Below, piece by piece: positions 1-8,959 of a stretch of DNA of 64,000 bases (position 1 is its first letter; every line of letters starts with the position of its first letter). Origin of the DNA: Cognataquiflexum rubidum (GTDB lineage Bacteria; Bacteroidota; Bacteroidia; Cytophagales; Cyclobacteriaceae). Made by a program: the position numbers and the translations under genes. The notes under the pieces are model-generated. The model did no database searches. It saw nothing but the letters and a program-made list of their open reading frames with translations, and was not told where the DNA came from. The DNA lies in assembly GCF_022538115.1 (NCBI RefSeq), contig NZ_JAKZAL010000018.1, positions 1 through 64,000 of the forward strand. The letters run 5' to 3'.

Positions 1-183
1 CCTGGTTTTGAAGGATGGCAAGAGGGGTATGCAGCCTTTACACGCAGTTATTCTTCGTTGGACGACCTTGTCAATTACATCAAAAACCAAGAGGAGCACC
101 ATAAAAAAGTAAGTTTTATGGATGAATACAAACAGCTTCTTAAGGAACACGGGGTGGCTTTTGATCCAAAATACCTGCTTTGA
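1..183 (+). CDS. C-terminal end of a REP-associated Y1 (IS200-like) transposase, partial
   Basis: The open frame enters from the left edge and stops at 183, giving about 60 residues. It contains the Y1-transposase C-terminal signature seen in REP-associated tyrosine transposases: a GWQEGYAAF stretch, then YIKNQEEHH, where the Tyr of the YI..QE.HH motif is the expected DNA-linking residue, then a DEYKQLLKEHG tail and a final DPKYLL. The same order occurs in the intact copy at 48638-49099 (SWQSGYGAF, YIQEQEIHH, DPRYIFKPIE), so the family is clear although the two are only distantly similar. The HUH half lies outside the window. A field of small palindromes of a different sequence from those around the 48 kb copy follows at once. 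Confidence 0.85.
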   Translation, partial: PGFEGWQEGYAAFTRSYSSLDDLVNYIKNQEEHHKKVSFMDEYKQLLKEHGVAFDPKYLL

Positions 184-185
184 AT

Positions 186-455
186 TCAACCCCATTCGGG
201 GTTGTGGTTTCTCTTGAGTATGGGTTTCCCCTCAAGCCACCGGATTTCATCCGGGGTAAATACCCCAAAAGGGGATTCAATCCCTTCGGGATTGGTGGAT
301 ATAGTTTTTTTCAAAGTAATGATGGTATTTACGGCATCCCCCGATAACAATCCCGGATGGGATTGAAAACCGTCAGGTTATTTGCCCCGGATGAAATCCG
401 GAGGGAAAGAATGAGGAATCAAAAAATCCACCCCCAACCCTGACAGGGGTTGAAT
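186..455. repeat. REP-like palindrome field downstream of the first transposase
   Basis: The stretch is packed with short perfect inverted repeats with 3-6 nt loops: AACCCC/GGGGTT at 188-203, CCGGAT/ATCCGG at 240-254, AATCCC/GGGATT at 279-293 and again at about 349-364, CCGGAT/ATCCGG (inverted spacer) at 388-402, and CAACCC/GGGTTG near 436-452. This is the usual layout of REP sequences mobilised by the adjacent Y1 transposase. No coding frame is visible here. Confidence 0.75.
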
Positions 456-506
456 TATTTAAAAATAGTCTAGAATCTAACAACTCCTATACCTTGAAAA
501 TCCTCC

Positions 507-558
507 GCCGGAAAGAAATTCTACACTTTGGGGAAGAAATAAACGGTTTTCGTCCTAA
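507..558 (+). promoter_or_regulatory. 21-bp-period upstream element, site 1 (amidohydrolase)
   Basis: Three half-sites follow one another at 21-bp steps: GGAAAGAAA (from 510), GGGAAGAAA (from about 531) and a distal TTTCGTCCTAA (to 558). The same arrangement recurs upstream of six other genes in the window. It lies 130 bp before the likely start at 690. A two-turn period suggests a dimeric activator such as an AraC or LytTR-type regulator; this is inference. Confidence 0.6.
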
Positions 559-689
559 GTGGCCGTCATGGGAGATTTGAGTTTTTTAAATTGTAAGATT
601 GGGAATTTAGAGGTCTTTAAACCCTACAAACCAGATTGCAAATGACCTGTTGGCTTTTACATTTCTTTTATCCTTTTTCCTTAATTCCG

Positions 690-2186
690 ATGACTATATC
701 CAAAACTTTAAAAATTTTCCTATGCCTTTTTTTGGTTGTGCAAGGTGGAATTGAATCTACTGCTCAGACCGCTATACTTTACGACATTGTTTTGGAAGGA
801 GGAAGGGTCATCGATCCCGAAACCAAACTCGATGCCATCCGGAATGTAGGCATCCTCCATGGCCGCATTGCGATGGTCAGTTCTGAAGCTTTGAAGGGAA
901 AGGAAACAATCAATGTGAGCGGTAAGGTGGTTGCCCCGGGATTTATAGACCTGCATGTACATGGCATGGGAAATATCGAGCAGGAATACCAACTCCATGA
1001 TGGGGTCACGACGGCTTTGGAACTCGAATGGGGAATCGAACACACCGGTGCCTGGTATGCCTCTCGGCAGGGAAATGCATTGATCCATTATGGCGCGAGT
1101 GTGTGTTGGCCTTTTGAGCGGATGAAAGCCATGGAAAGGTACCAAAGCAATGTGGATAAACTTTTGACTCAGGTAAAGAATAAGGAGGCCAATCGCCAAA
1201 ACTTCTTTCATGCAGCAGGACCATCATTTCTCGAAGACCAAACATCCGAAGAAATGGCCCAAACCCTTGTCAATATCAAATCAGCACTGGAAGAAGGGGG
1301 AATCGGGATTGGGGTTCCAATCGGATACCTTCCTGATACCAAGCCGGCTGAAATGTACAACGTGTTTGAATTGGCAGGTCAAATGAATGCCTTGGTATAT
1401 ACCCACAACCGGGAACCAAATATTTTGTCCAGTCAGGAAGTGATAGCCAACGCCATGCTGACGGGCGCACCCTTGCACATTGTTCACATTAACAGTATGA
1501 CACTTGGTCAGATTGATTTTGCCTTGAACATGGTCAGTGCAGCATCCAAAAAAGGATTTGACATCACGACTGAACTTTATCCCTATACTGCCGCTTCGAC
1601 GGGTTTGATGACGGCAATGTTCAATGAAGGTTGGCAGGAGAGACTAGGTATTGATTATGGAGATCTGCAGTTGGTGGCCACGGGAGAGCGACTTACCAAA
1701 GAAACCTTTGCCAGACACAGGAGAACCAACCAAATTGTCATCATACACATGATGCAGCCTGAGTGGATTGCAAGGGGCATTGCCGCACCCGGGGTAATCA
1801 TCGGATCGGACGGTATGCCTTATAGTAAACTCGCCCATCCCCGTACCGCAGGGACTTTTTCTAGGACTTTGGGCAAATATGTCAGAGAAGATCAGGTCCT
1901 TGACTTGAATACCGCCATTGAAAAAATGACCCTGCTTCCGGCAAAGCGTCTTGAAAATATTGCTCCCATGATGCGGTTCAAAGGAAGGATTCAAGTGGGC
2001 GCAGATGCGGACATTACTGTTTTCGATCCCAATACGATCATTGACAAAGCCACCTTTGAAAAAGGACTGGAATTTTCATCCGGAATAGAATATGTCCTGG
2101 TGAACGGGACTTTTGTCTTGAAAAATGGGGAGACTGTTCCTAATGTTTTCCCTGGGCAAGGGGTGTATGGAAAGTTTAAGAAGTAA
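690..2186 (+). CDS. Secreted amidohydrolase, D-aminoacylase/dihydroorotase-like
   Basis: A member of the metal-dependent amidohydrolase superfamily with an N-terminal export signal, so it probably hydrolyses an amide or cyclic amide in the periplasm. The frame is open back to 636, but the ATG at 690 begins a convincing signal sequence (MTISKTLKIF, hydrophobic core, cleavage near STAQ), so 690 is preferred. Visible features are the leading beta-sandwich strand with GGRVIDPETKLD, the metal-binding HxH in GFIDLHVHG, later His residues in VYTHNRE and LHIVHIN, the GSDGMPYSK aspartate region, and a C-terminal ADITVFDPNTI strand that closes the sandwich. N-acyl-D-amino-acid deacylases have the same order. 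The substrate cannot be told. An element of the 21-bp-period type lies upstream; a dispersed repeat follows directly. Confidence 0.8.
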   Translation: MTISKTLKIFLCLFLVVQGGIESTAQTAILYDIVLEGGRVIDPETKLDAIRNVGILHGRIAMVSSEALKGKETINVSGKVVAPGFIDLHVHGMGNIEQEYQLHDGVTTALELEWGIEHTGAWYASRQGNALIHYGASVCWPFERMKAMERYQSNVDKLLTQVKNKEANRQNFFHAAGPSFLEDQTSEEMAQTLVNIKSALEEGGIGIGVPIGYLPDTKPAEMYNVFELAGQMNALVYTHNREPNILSSQEVIANAMLTGAPLHIVHINSMTLGQIDFALNMVSAASKKGFDITTELYPYTAASTGLMTAMFNEGWQERLGIDYGDLQLVATGERLTKETFARHRRTNQIVIIHMMQPEWIARGIAAPGVIIGSDGMPYSKLAHPRTAGTFSRTLGKYVREDQVLDLNTAIEKMTLLPAKRLENIAPMMRFKGRIQVGADADITVFDPNTIIDKATFEKGLEFSSGIEYVLVNGTFVLKNGETVPNVFPGQGVYGKFKK

Positions 2187-2187
2187 A

Positions 2188-2350
2188 ATTATATAAGTAT
2201 CCGCAATGTTGTGCGTGGGGCTTGAGGTAACTTAATCGGATGCGGATACTCGTCAACGGACGACATTCCACGGTCCAAGGAGCCCTAATCGGTCTCCAAC
2301 CATTAATTGTTTGGCTTTGTCCAGTAAAGCGGATACACAGATAAAATAAA
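2188..2350 (-). repeat. Dispersed ~160-bp inverted-repeat element, copy 1
   Basis: In reverse complement this matches the elements at 34510-34668 and 41782-41948 along its length. It starts with GTGTATCCGC, has an internal GAGTATCCGCA and ends with GCGGATACTTAT, so the ends form an imperfect inverted repeat around GTATCCGC. It has no coding capacity and begins 2 bp after the stop of the amidohydrolase. A MITE-like element or a structured RNA are both possible. Confidence 0.75.
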
Positions 2351-2426
2351 AATTCATGGAATAATGTAGCATTGAAAATCAATGCTCTTCAAAATCATTT
2401 AATCATTTCATTTTAATTCAAACTTT

Positions 2427-3650
2427 ATGAACAAAGCTGAAAGAAATCGAATTCATTCTGTTGATGCATTGAGAGGTTTTGCCCTTGCTGGAATTGTTAT
2501 TGCTCATGTACTCGAACAGTTCTTAGCTGGTTTCCCAACTGAAGAGATGCGGGCAGTTATGTTTTCAGGACCTGTCGACTTCATAGTTGATACGGTCTCG
2601 TTTTGGTTAATCAGGGGAAAGTTTTTTGCCCTGTTTTCATTGCTGTTTGGCCTTAGCTTTTTCATACAGATGGATAACGCAGAAAAAAGCGGTGTACATT
2701 ACAAAACCCGGTACCTGTGGCGTTTGTTGGTATTATTAGGAATTGGTTTGGTGCACAATTCCTTCTATTCCGGGGACATCTTGGTGATTTATGTGCTTTT
2801 TGGATTTTTGTTAATCCCTTTTCACAGTGTCAGCAATAAGGTTGTACTTGCACTAGCTGTCATTCTATTTCTGGGTGGGGGTAGGTTCTTGTCCTTTGGC
2901 ATTTTTGGTAATGATTCTATCATAGCACTGAACATTGAGAATTTTGATGAAAAGTATATGGCAGCGATCACAGGCGGAACCATAATGGATGTTTGGCGGG
3001 TCAATTTCATTGCACTGATTGGTAAATTCAATTTTCAAATGGGTGTGTTGGGTCGAGGCTATCTGACATTTGCTTTTTTCCTGCTGGGTATGTGGATTGG
3101 CAGAACCCGACTTCTTGAAAATCTTCAATCCAACAGTACAGTTCTTAAAAAAATAATCATGTGGTCATTTGTGGGTACACTTGCCATGATTCCTCTTTTT
3201 TGGTACTTGTTTTCCCAAATGGAAAGTATATTTGATTTCACTTCATGGTGGTCCATGTTTGCCTTATCTGCTTACGATAATTTCAATTTTTTCTTTACCA
3301 TATTCTTGGCTGCCGGGTTTGTTTACCTTTTTGAATTGCCCAAAATGCAAAAAACACTTTCCTGGTTTGCTCCTTATGGACGTATGGCTCTTACAAATTA
3401 TGTATTTCAATCCCTGATCGGAACATTCTTATTCTTTAATTGGGGCCTTGGGTACATGGGGCAATTGAGGAATATTGAACTTCTACTTATTGCTTTTCTG
3501 ATCATCGGCGCGCAAATGATCATAAGCTGGTATTGGATGAAAAAATTTAAATATGGTCCTATTGAGTGGCTATGGCGATCTCTCACTTATCTGAAGCTAC
3601 AGCCCTTTAGAATGTCACATTCTCATCCGGTGGCAATTCAAGAAAAATAG
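2427..3650 (+). CDS. DUF418 family integral membrane protein (YeiB-like)
   Basis: A polytopic inner-membrane protein of 407 aa. It shows the N-terminal DUF418-superfamily signature SVDALRGFALAGI, roughly nine or ten hydrophobic segments, and the diagnostic C-terminal DUF418 block with PYGRMALTNY near residue 315 and FKYGPIEWLWR near 375. The family is related to acyltransferase-3-like membrane proteins; no biochemical role is firmly established and transport has only been suggested. The next gene, a serine hydrolase, starts 11 bp downstream on the same strand, so the two are probably cotranscribed. The dispersed repeat at 2188-2350 separates this pair from the amidohydrolase. Confidence 0.85.
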   Translation: MNKAERNRIHSVDALRGFALAGIVIAHVLEQFLAGFPTEEMRAVMFSGPVDFIVDTVSFWLIRGKFFALFSLLFGLSFFIQMDNAEKSGVHYKTRYLWRLLVLLGIGLVHNSFYSGDILVIYVLFGFLLIPFHSVSNKVVLALAVILFLGGGRFLSFGIFGNDSIIALNIENFDEKYMAAITGGTIMDVWRVNFIALIGKFNFQMGVLGRGYLTFAFFLLGMWIGRTRLLENLQSNSTVLKKIIMWSFVGTLAMIPLFWYLFSQMESIFDFTSWWSMFALSAYDNFNFFFTIFLAAGFVYLFELPKMQKTLSWFAPYGRMALTNYVFQSLIGTFLFFNWGLGYMGQLRNIELLLIAFLIIGAQMIISWYWMKKFKYGPIEWLWRSLTYLKLQPFRMSHSHPVAIQEK

Positions 3651-3661
3651 TATTAAACAAT

Positions 3662-5158
3662 ATGAAAAAGATAATTATAATCTCTTTATTGGCCACCCTT
3701 TTTTTGAATGGGCTGATCTGCGTTGCCCAGGTGATGACTCCGGAAGCACGGGTCAGAATGCTGGCGCGTGCTTCTGAACTTGAACTTAAAACAGTCTATA
3801 AAGCCCCTCCCGGTGATGCGCTTTCTCACCATACAGCCGGTTATGCCAAAATAATGTGTTCGGCTGTATTCATTACAGGGCTTTCACCCGAGTTTGCTGC
3901 CGAGAATGTGGGATATTTTACAGCACCATATACAGAGCGGGCAAAAGTTGGGAAACCAATCATAGATTATGGTAAGAAATCTGTCTCGATCAAACTCCCA
4001 AATGGAATTACCCGAACTGCAGTTTACACCGGCGACCAAGGTTGTGTTTGTTTACCGGAAGGAAGTGATGCTTTGAATTTCAAACCTGAAAAGGTACCCC
4101 GCAATTTGCCTGACGCTGCTACTACCCTATGGCCTATGGGAGATGTGTTGCCAAAGGAAGGCATGCCTTCTCATATTGACATGAATAAAGTAAAGCAGGC
4201 AGTTGATGCCGCATTTGCTCTTGATGAAGCACTTACAGCAGCTTTTGTAGTCACCTACAAAGGCAAGATTATAGGCGAAAGGTATGCTGAAGGAATTGAT
4301 AAAAACACCCCTTTGGAAAGTTGGTCTATGGGCAAAAGCCTCTCCGCTACTATAATGGGGATCCTGATTCACCAAGGGGTATATACCTTGGAGCAGCCTG
4401 CACCAATACCACAATGGCAAGGCAAGGACGACGGACGATCCAAAATACGAATTATGGATATTATGCATATGTCAAGTGGCCTTTATTGCAGAGCTCCGCA
4501 AGATCCTGATTACGACCCTTCTTTGGGTTATCCTGACCATTTGTACTTGTACACCGGTGGAGTCAATTCATTTGAATATGCAGCCAATTTACCTCAACAG
4601 TGGCTACCCAATACTGTTGGTCGTTACCGTAACAGCGACCCTGTATTGATCAATTATCTTAATCGTCTAGGAATAGAAGGTAAAGGCGAAAACTACCATA
4701 CTTTCCCTCAAAGAATGTTGTTTGATAAAATCGGAATTCGAACAATGGTGATGGAGACAGACCCTTATGGAAATTTTTTGACTCAGGGTTACGAGTTTGC
4801 CTCTGCCCGAGATTGGTCGCGCTTGGGCAATCTGTATCTGCAAGATGGCATCTGGAATGGAGAGCGGATTTTGCCTGAAGGTTTCACAAAATTTGTAAGC
4901 ACCCTTGCCGAGCCTTGGCTTGCTGACGGAAGGCCGATCTATGGTGGCTTATTTTGGATCAATGGAGATGGCGGTTTTCCCATTCCAACCAATGCCTATA
5001 TGATGCTGGGTGCGGGTGGGCAATCAGTGACAATCATTCCTTCCCATGATTTGGTAATCGTCCGACTTGGACATTACAAAGGAATGCAAGCAGGCAGCAA
5101 GTCTTTGAACAAAGCATATACTTTATTAATGGAAGCAATTCCGGAAAAAAGGGATTGA
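3662..5158 (+). CDS. Secreted serine hydrolase, class C beta-lactamase fold
   Basis: A 498-aa exported member of the beta-lactamase/penicillin-binding-like hydrolases. The signal peptide is clear (MKKIIIISLLATLFLNG, cleavage near VAQ). The nucleophile motif SxxK is SMGK at about residue 222, and the second motif YxN is YRN at about 321. A Gly-rich GAGGQSV near 441 stands where KTG/HxG is expected. About 180 residues precede the catalytic domain, longer than in simple AmpC-type enzymes. Esterase or peptidase activity is more likely than antibiotic resistance, judging from the family at large. It follows the DUF418 gene by 11 bp, and the role of the pair is unknown. Confidence 0.85.
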   Translation: MKKIIIISLLATLFLNGLICVAQVMTPEARVRMLARASELELKTVYKAPPGDALSHHTAGYAKIMCSAVFITGLSPEFAAENVGYFTAPYTERAKVGKPIIDYGKKSVSIKLPNGITRTAVYTGDQGCVCLPEGSDALNFKPEKVPRNLPDAATTLWPMGDVLPKEGMPSHIDMNKVKQAVDAAFALDEALTAAFVVTYKGKIIGERYAEGIDKNTPLESWSMGKSLSATIMGILIHQGVYTLEQPAPIPQWQGKDDGRSKIRIMDIMHMSSGLYCRAPQDPDYDPSLGYPDHLYLYTGGVNSFEYAANLPQQWLPNTVGRYRNSDPVLINYLNRLGIEGKGENYHTFPQRMLFDKIGIRTMVMETDPYGNFLTQGYEFASARDWSRLGNLYLQDGIWNGERILPEGFTKFVSTLAEPWLADGRPIYGGLFWINGDGGFPIPTNAYMMLGAGGQSVTIIPSHDLVIVRLGHYKGMQAGSKSLNKAYTLLMEAIPEKRD

Positions 5159-5252
5159 TTCGCTACTGAAAAAAGGATACATAGAATCCTTACCTAGAAA
5201 GGAAAAGAATAAGTAGAAAAATACCCACTCTCCTTCATGATGAAATCCTTCC

Positions 5253-5304
5253 ACCGGAAAGAAATACCCTCCATTGGGGAAGAATTTTACCCATTTCGTC
5301 CTAA
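5253..5304 (+). promoter_or_regulatory. 21-bp-period upstream element, site 2 (proline iminopeptidase-like)
   Basis: It contains CCGGAAAGAAAT, then TTGGGGAAGAATT, then TTTCGTCCTAA, with the repeated cores 21 bp apart. It is nearly the same as the site at 507-558. It ends 62 bp before the downstream frame and lies within otherwise non-coding sequence. Confidence 0.6.
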
Positions 5305-5365
5305 GCCGGGGGATTGGAAACTTTGGATTCTTTAATTTATAAGTTGATGGTCGTGGTCTGACTAT

Positions 5366-6439
5366 TTGATGAAACCAAAACAGAAATTCATGAAACTTTT
5401 AACAACACCCTTACTGATTATACTATTCCTCACGATCAGTTGTACCAATAATCAGGAAAAGAATATAACGAATGCCCAATCAAGCAGCTATTTTGATTAT
5501 TCCAATAGCGAAGATCAAATTACCGGAGGCATCAAAATGATACCTATCGAAACACCAAAAGGCACTTTTAATGTCTGGACCAAACGCATGGGCAACAATC
5601 CCAAAATGCGCCTATTGTTGCTTCATGGTGGACCGGGTGCTACGCACGAGATATTTGAAAACTTCGATGGATACCTTCCCCATGAGCAAATAGAATACAT
5701 TTATTACGACCAACTCGAAAGTTACTATAGCGATCAACCCAACGATTCTTCGCTATGGACCATCGAACACTTCGTGGAGGAAGTGGAACAAGTACGCAAA
5801 GCCCTGAATCTTACCAATGACAACTTTTATTTGCTAGGACAATCTTGGGGCGGCATTCTGGCCATGGAATATGCACTGAAATATCAGGACAACTTAAAAG
5901 GACTTATTATTTCCAACATGATGGCGAGCGTCCCCGAATATAACAAATACGCTGAAGAGGTTTTAGGTCCGCAAATACCCGAAGAAGTTTTAAAAGAAAT
6001 AAAAGAGTTTGAGGCCAATGGAGATTTCGGTAATCCCAGATATGCTGAATTGGTCCAACAACACTACTACACCCGGCACGTTCTGAGAAAACCTTTAGAA
6101 GAATGGCCTGAATTCATTAACAGGACTTTTAAGCATCTCAATCCAAATATCTATATCTATATGCAGGGATACAGCGAATTTGGAATAACCGGAAATGCCA
6201 GCTTAAAAGGTTGGGATGTGTCTGATAGACTCGGAGAATTAAAAATACCAACCTTAATGCTAGGAGGAAAATATGATACCATGGATCCCAAATATATGGA
6301 GTGGATGAGCACCCAAGTGCAAAAAGGACGTAGCGTCACCACCAATGGAAGTCACATATCCCAATACGATGATGCTGAAGGCTATTTTTCCGGATTGATA
6401 GAATTTATAAAAGACGTCAATGAGGGTAATTTTAATTGA
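5366..6439 (+). CDS. Lipoprotein alpha/beta hydrolase, proline iminopeptidase family
   Basis: A 357-aa alpha/beta hydrolase of the prolyl aminopeptidase (S33) type. A lipobox-type signal (TPLLIILFLTISC) places it as a membrane-anchored periplasmic lipoprotein. The start may be the first ATG at 5366 or the internal one at 5390, directly before MKLLTTP. The oxyanion-hole motif HGGPG is at about residue 86 and the nucleophile elbow GQSWGG at about 160. A late Asp in GGKYDTMDP and His in NGSHISQYD complete a plausible triad. The family removes N-terminal proline from peptides, though many Bacteroidota members are uncharacterised esterases. It is preceded by regulatory site 2. Confidence 0.85.
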   Translation: MMKPKQKFMKLLTTPLLIILFLTISCTNNQEKNITNAQSSSYFDYSNSEDQITGGIKMIPIETPKGTFNVWTKRMGNNPKMRLLLLHGGPGATHEIFENFDGYLPHEQIEYIYYDQLESYYSDQPNDSSLWTIEHFVEEVEQVRKALNLTNDNFYLLGQSWGGILAMEYALKYQDNLKGLIISNMMASVPEYNKYAEEVLGPQIPEEVLKEIKEFEANGDFGNPRYAELVQQHYYTRHVLRKPLEEWPEFINRTFKHLNPNIYIYMQGYSEFGITGNASLKGWDVSDRLGELKIPTLMLGGKYDTMDPKYMEWMSTQVQKGRSVTTNGSHISQYDDAEGYFSGLIEFIKDVNEGNFN

Positions 6440-6580
6440 TATGAATACAAAACTGGTATGGTGGAGGAATCCATTGCAGCACCCAACAGCAACCGAAAAG
6501 AATAACCAACTGAACTGACTAAAAAAAAGGCATTAAGACAATAGCCGAATAGCGTAGGCCTCAAATCAAATTAAATAAAT

Positions 6581-7390
6581 ATGAAAAAAGTAGGCATCAT
6601 CAACCCCGAAATACAAGCTACCGAAAATTCACCACCTGTATTGCTGTCTTCACCTCCGAAGAGAAACTTGATTTCTTATTTCAAGGAATTTTTGATGCTC
6701 TTCCTGGCGGTGTTTTGCGGATTTCTGGCGGAAAATTATCGGGATAACCAAAGCGAGATTGCCTACGCAAAGGAATATGCAAAGTCCCTGATCAAGGATC
6801 TTGAAAACGATACGGTCATGATTAATGGAACAATTGAACAGAAACTTATAATCCTAAAGAGCATAGACAGTATCAGTGGACTAGTACATCAAGGTATATC
6901 GGGAAATATGGTAAAAGGATCATTTTACTACCATTCTCAGATAGTTTCTTTTTCTCCCACAACAATTTGGAGTGACGCAACACTCATTCAGATTACCCAA
7001 TCCGGAAACCTGAGGTATTTTAAAAATGCTGAATTGGTCAATAAAATCAGTGCGTATTATTCCAGACAGGGTTACATCAGCGGATTGGTTGAGTCGGACA
7101 AAATAAAGCGAAACACGACTTTGGAAATCAAAAGCAGGATTCTGAATAATTATCATTATAAGCCCTTTTCATCGCTACTTCCTAGGAAAGAAAATGAGAT
7201 CATTGATTCGTTGATGAATGTGTTGATGCCGCTTCAAAACAGCGATAAAGATTTGTTAAATGAATTTGCCAATAGTCTGGAAAACAGAAAATTCTATTTC
7301 ACGCTCGTCATATCTGAAACTTATCCAATGATGAAAAGTCAGGCCAAGGAGTTGATTTTACTTTTGAAGAAAGAATATAACATCGAATAA
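6581..7390 (+). CDS. Single-TM protein of a lineage-specific family related to DUF6090, paralogue 1
   Basis: A 269-aa protein of unknown function. The first 35 residues are polar, followed by SYFKEFLMLFLAVFCGF, one membrane segment, and LAENYRD; the rest is a soluble, mostly helical domain. In the middle lies a SGNLRYFKNAELVNKISAYY stretch, whose pattern (SG, L, R/hydrophobic, then I..Y about 15 residues on) returns in all paralogues and, more weakly, in the DUF6090 proteins at 26004 and 36159. Topology is probably N-in with the long domain outside. The next paralogue starts 3 bp after the stop, so they are cotranscribed. The closest relatives in the window are 7394-8179, 39310-40083, 40087-40863 and 40866-41627. 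Confidence 0.7.
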   Translation: MKKVGIINPEIQATENSPPVLLSSPPKRNLISYFKEFLMLFLAVFCGFLAENYRDNQSEIAYAKEYAKSLIKDLENDTVMINGTIEQKLIILKSIDSISGLVHQGISGNMVKGSFYYHSQIVSFSPTTIWSDATLIQITQSGNLRYFKNAELVNKISAYYSRQGYISGLVESDKIKRNTTLEIKSRILNNYHYKPFSSLLPRKENEIIDSLMNVLMPLQNSDKDLLNEFANSLENRKFYFTLVISETYPMMKSQAKELILLLKKEYNIE

Positions 7391-7393
7391 ATC

Positions 7394-8179
7394 ATGGACG
7401 AAAACAAAAACATTCCTGAAGTACGTCCTACAGAAAAAGAGCAACCTGTATTGCATGCTACTACGGTTAAGAAAAATTGGACATCTTACATCAAGGAATT
7501 CCTCATGCTTTTTCTTGCTGTTTTTTGCGGGTTTCTTGCTGAAAATTACCGCGACTCCCTGAGCGAACAGCAGAAAGAAAAACAGTTTATCAGGTCCTAT
7601 ATCGAAGACCTCAAAGTAGATACAGCTGCGATACAAGCCAATTTAGTCTATCAAAAAAGCCGAAGAGGCCAATTGGACTCCTTGATTTATCTTTTTCGTG
7701 AGCAAAAAATTGAAGGCAATGAAAATGAACTTTACTATTATGGTAGAATGCTGATCCGGACAAGGCGATTCCAAAACAGTGACAGAACCATCTCCCAACT
7801 CAAATCCTCCGGATCGATGCGGCTTATCAGAAGTGAAAGTGCGGCAGACAGTATCATTTCATATCAAAAATTAGTAGAAACAATTCTAACAAATATTGAA
7901 GACGAGCGTGTGGAGCGGAGGGCTACGGACCCGATGCTGATGAAGATTTTTGACCCTTATGTTTTTGACCAAATGCTGGACAATAATAACAAAGTCAACA
8001 AACCTACAGACAACCCCCCATTAAGATCATATGACAAGGAATTGCACCAAGACTTCGCTTACCATATCCATTTGCTTAGTGGAAGCAATCTAATATTGAC
8101 TACAAGACAGGAGCAGCTCTTTGAGCGCGCAATAAACATCATTGTTTTTCTACAGAAAGAATATAGTTTAGAAGAATAG
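7394..8179 (+). CDS. Single-TM protein related to DUF6090, paralogue 2
   Basis: A 261-aa paralogue of the upstream gene with a better-conserved membrane block (SYIKEFLMLFLAVFCGFLAE) after a roughly 30-residue polar leader, then ENYRDSLSEQQKEKQFIRSY, an amphipathic helix leading into the soluble domain. The mid-protein motif is LKSSGSMRLIRSESAADSI, and a second conserved block, NNPPLRSYD in its relatives, appears here as DNPPLRSYDKELHQDFAYHI near residue 210. It is much closer to the protein at 39310-40083 than to its direct neighbour, which suggests the two clusters share ancestry. Function is unknown. The tight gap to the previous gene (3 bp) and the DinB gene 42 bp downstream suggest one transcript. 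Confidence 0.7.
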   Translation: MDENKNIPEVRPTEKEQPVLHATTVKKNWTSYIKEFLMLFLAVFCGFLAENYRDSLSEQQKEKQFIRSYIEDLKVDTAAIQANLVYQKSRRGQLDSLIYLFREQKIEGNENELYYYGRMLIRTRRFQNSDRTISQLKSSGSMRLIRSESAADSIISYQKLVETILTNIEDERVERRATDPMLMKIFDPYVFDQMLDNNNKVNKPTDNPPLRSYDKELHQDFAYHIHLLSGSNLILTTRQEQLFERAINIIVFLQKEYSLEE

Positions 8180-8221
8180 ACCCATGAAAAAAAATATCAA
8201 AATATCCCCAAAAACATCCCA

Positions 8222-8875
8222 ATGAAAAATGACAACCCTACCACACGCAGAGATTTCATGAAGTCTGCTGCAGTCATTACTTCAGGCACCTTTGGTCTCT
8301 CTATGGTCCCACATTTTAACACTGCTGCACCTTTGCCGATCGAAGACCGGCTCAATGTGATCGGTCCCAGAGAAGGATTTGCACTGCATATCGGAACCTT
8401 GCTATCCATGATGACCTGGATGCGGGATGTGATACTGAGGCCGGTCGAAGGAATGAACGTGGAACAACTGGATTTTTTATTGGATAAAAACTCCAACTCC
8501 ATAGGTGCAATGTTGCTCCATTTGGCTGCAACGGAGCGGTATTACCAGATCCATACTTTCGAAGGAAAGAAATGGGGAGATTGGAGTAAAGAAGATATCA
8601 AACGATTTGATGTGGCTATGAACCTTGGCGAGGAGGCCCGGAAAACCATCAAGGGTAATAACTTTAACTATTACCTTGAAATCATGACGGAAGTAAGAGA
8701 AAACACCATCAAGGAATTTAAGAAAAGAGACGACAATTGGTTGATGAAGGTGGATGAGGAATGGCCTTGGGGACCGACCAATAATTACTGCAAGTGGTTC
8801 CATGTCTGCGAACATGAATCCAACCACAACGGTCAATTCAAATACCTCAGAAGCCGGGTTCCCGGGGCTAAGTAA
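8222..8875 (+). CDS. DinB-family protein with a twin-arginine signal
   Basis: A 217-aa DinB/YfiT-type four-helix bundle, a family that includes metal-dependent thiol transferases. The N-terminus reads TTRRDFMKSAAVITSGTFG, a twin-arginine export signal, so a folded, metal-loaded protein is probably exported. The three expected metal-binding His positions are visible: MLLHLAATERYYQ near residue 98 and HVCEHESNHNGQF near 197-209, the latter the usual H..EH..H.GQ helix of the fold. The substrate is unknown. It is 42 bp downstream of a single-TM paralogue. A second ATG at 8184 would add a short leader without changing the twin-arginine motif, but 8222 puts the signal at the expected distance. Confidence 0.8.
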   Translation: MKNDNPTTRRDFMKSAAVITSGTFGLSMVPHFNTAAPLPIEDRLNVIGPREGFALHIGTLLSMMTWMRDVILRPVEGMNVEQLDFLLDKNSNSIGAMLLHLAATERYYQIHTFEGKKWGDWSKEDIKRFDVAMNLGEEARKTIKGNNFNYYLEIMTEVRENTIKEFKKRDDNWLMKVDEEWPWGPTNNYCKWFHVCEHESNHNGQFKYLRSRVPGAK

Positions 8876-8959
8876 GGGCAACTTATGTAAATCTTAAAAA
8901 TCAGGACTTGACGCGCCTAAATCATTGGATCAAGTGTCTGTCAAATAGAAAGCAAGAAA

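Noticed and set aside
3662-5158. Antibiotic-resistance beta-lactamase
   Set aside because: Only the general SxxK/YxN fold is present. Length, extra N-terminal domain and context fit an esterase/peptidase-type hydrolase, so resistance is not claimed.
5175-5192. Possible terminator AAGGAT/ATCCTT after the hydrolase at 3662
   Set aside because: The stem has only six base pairs and no T-run follows, so it is not supported.
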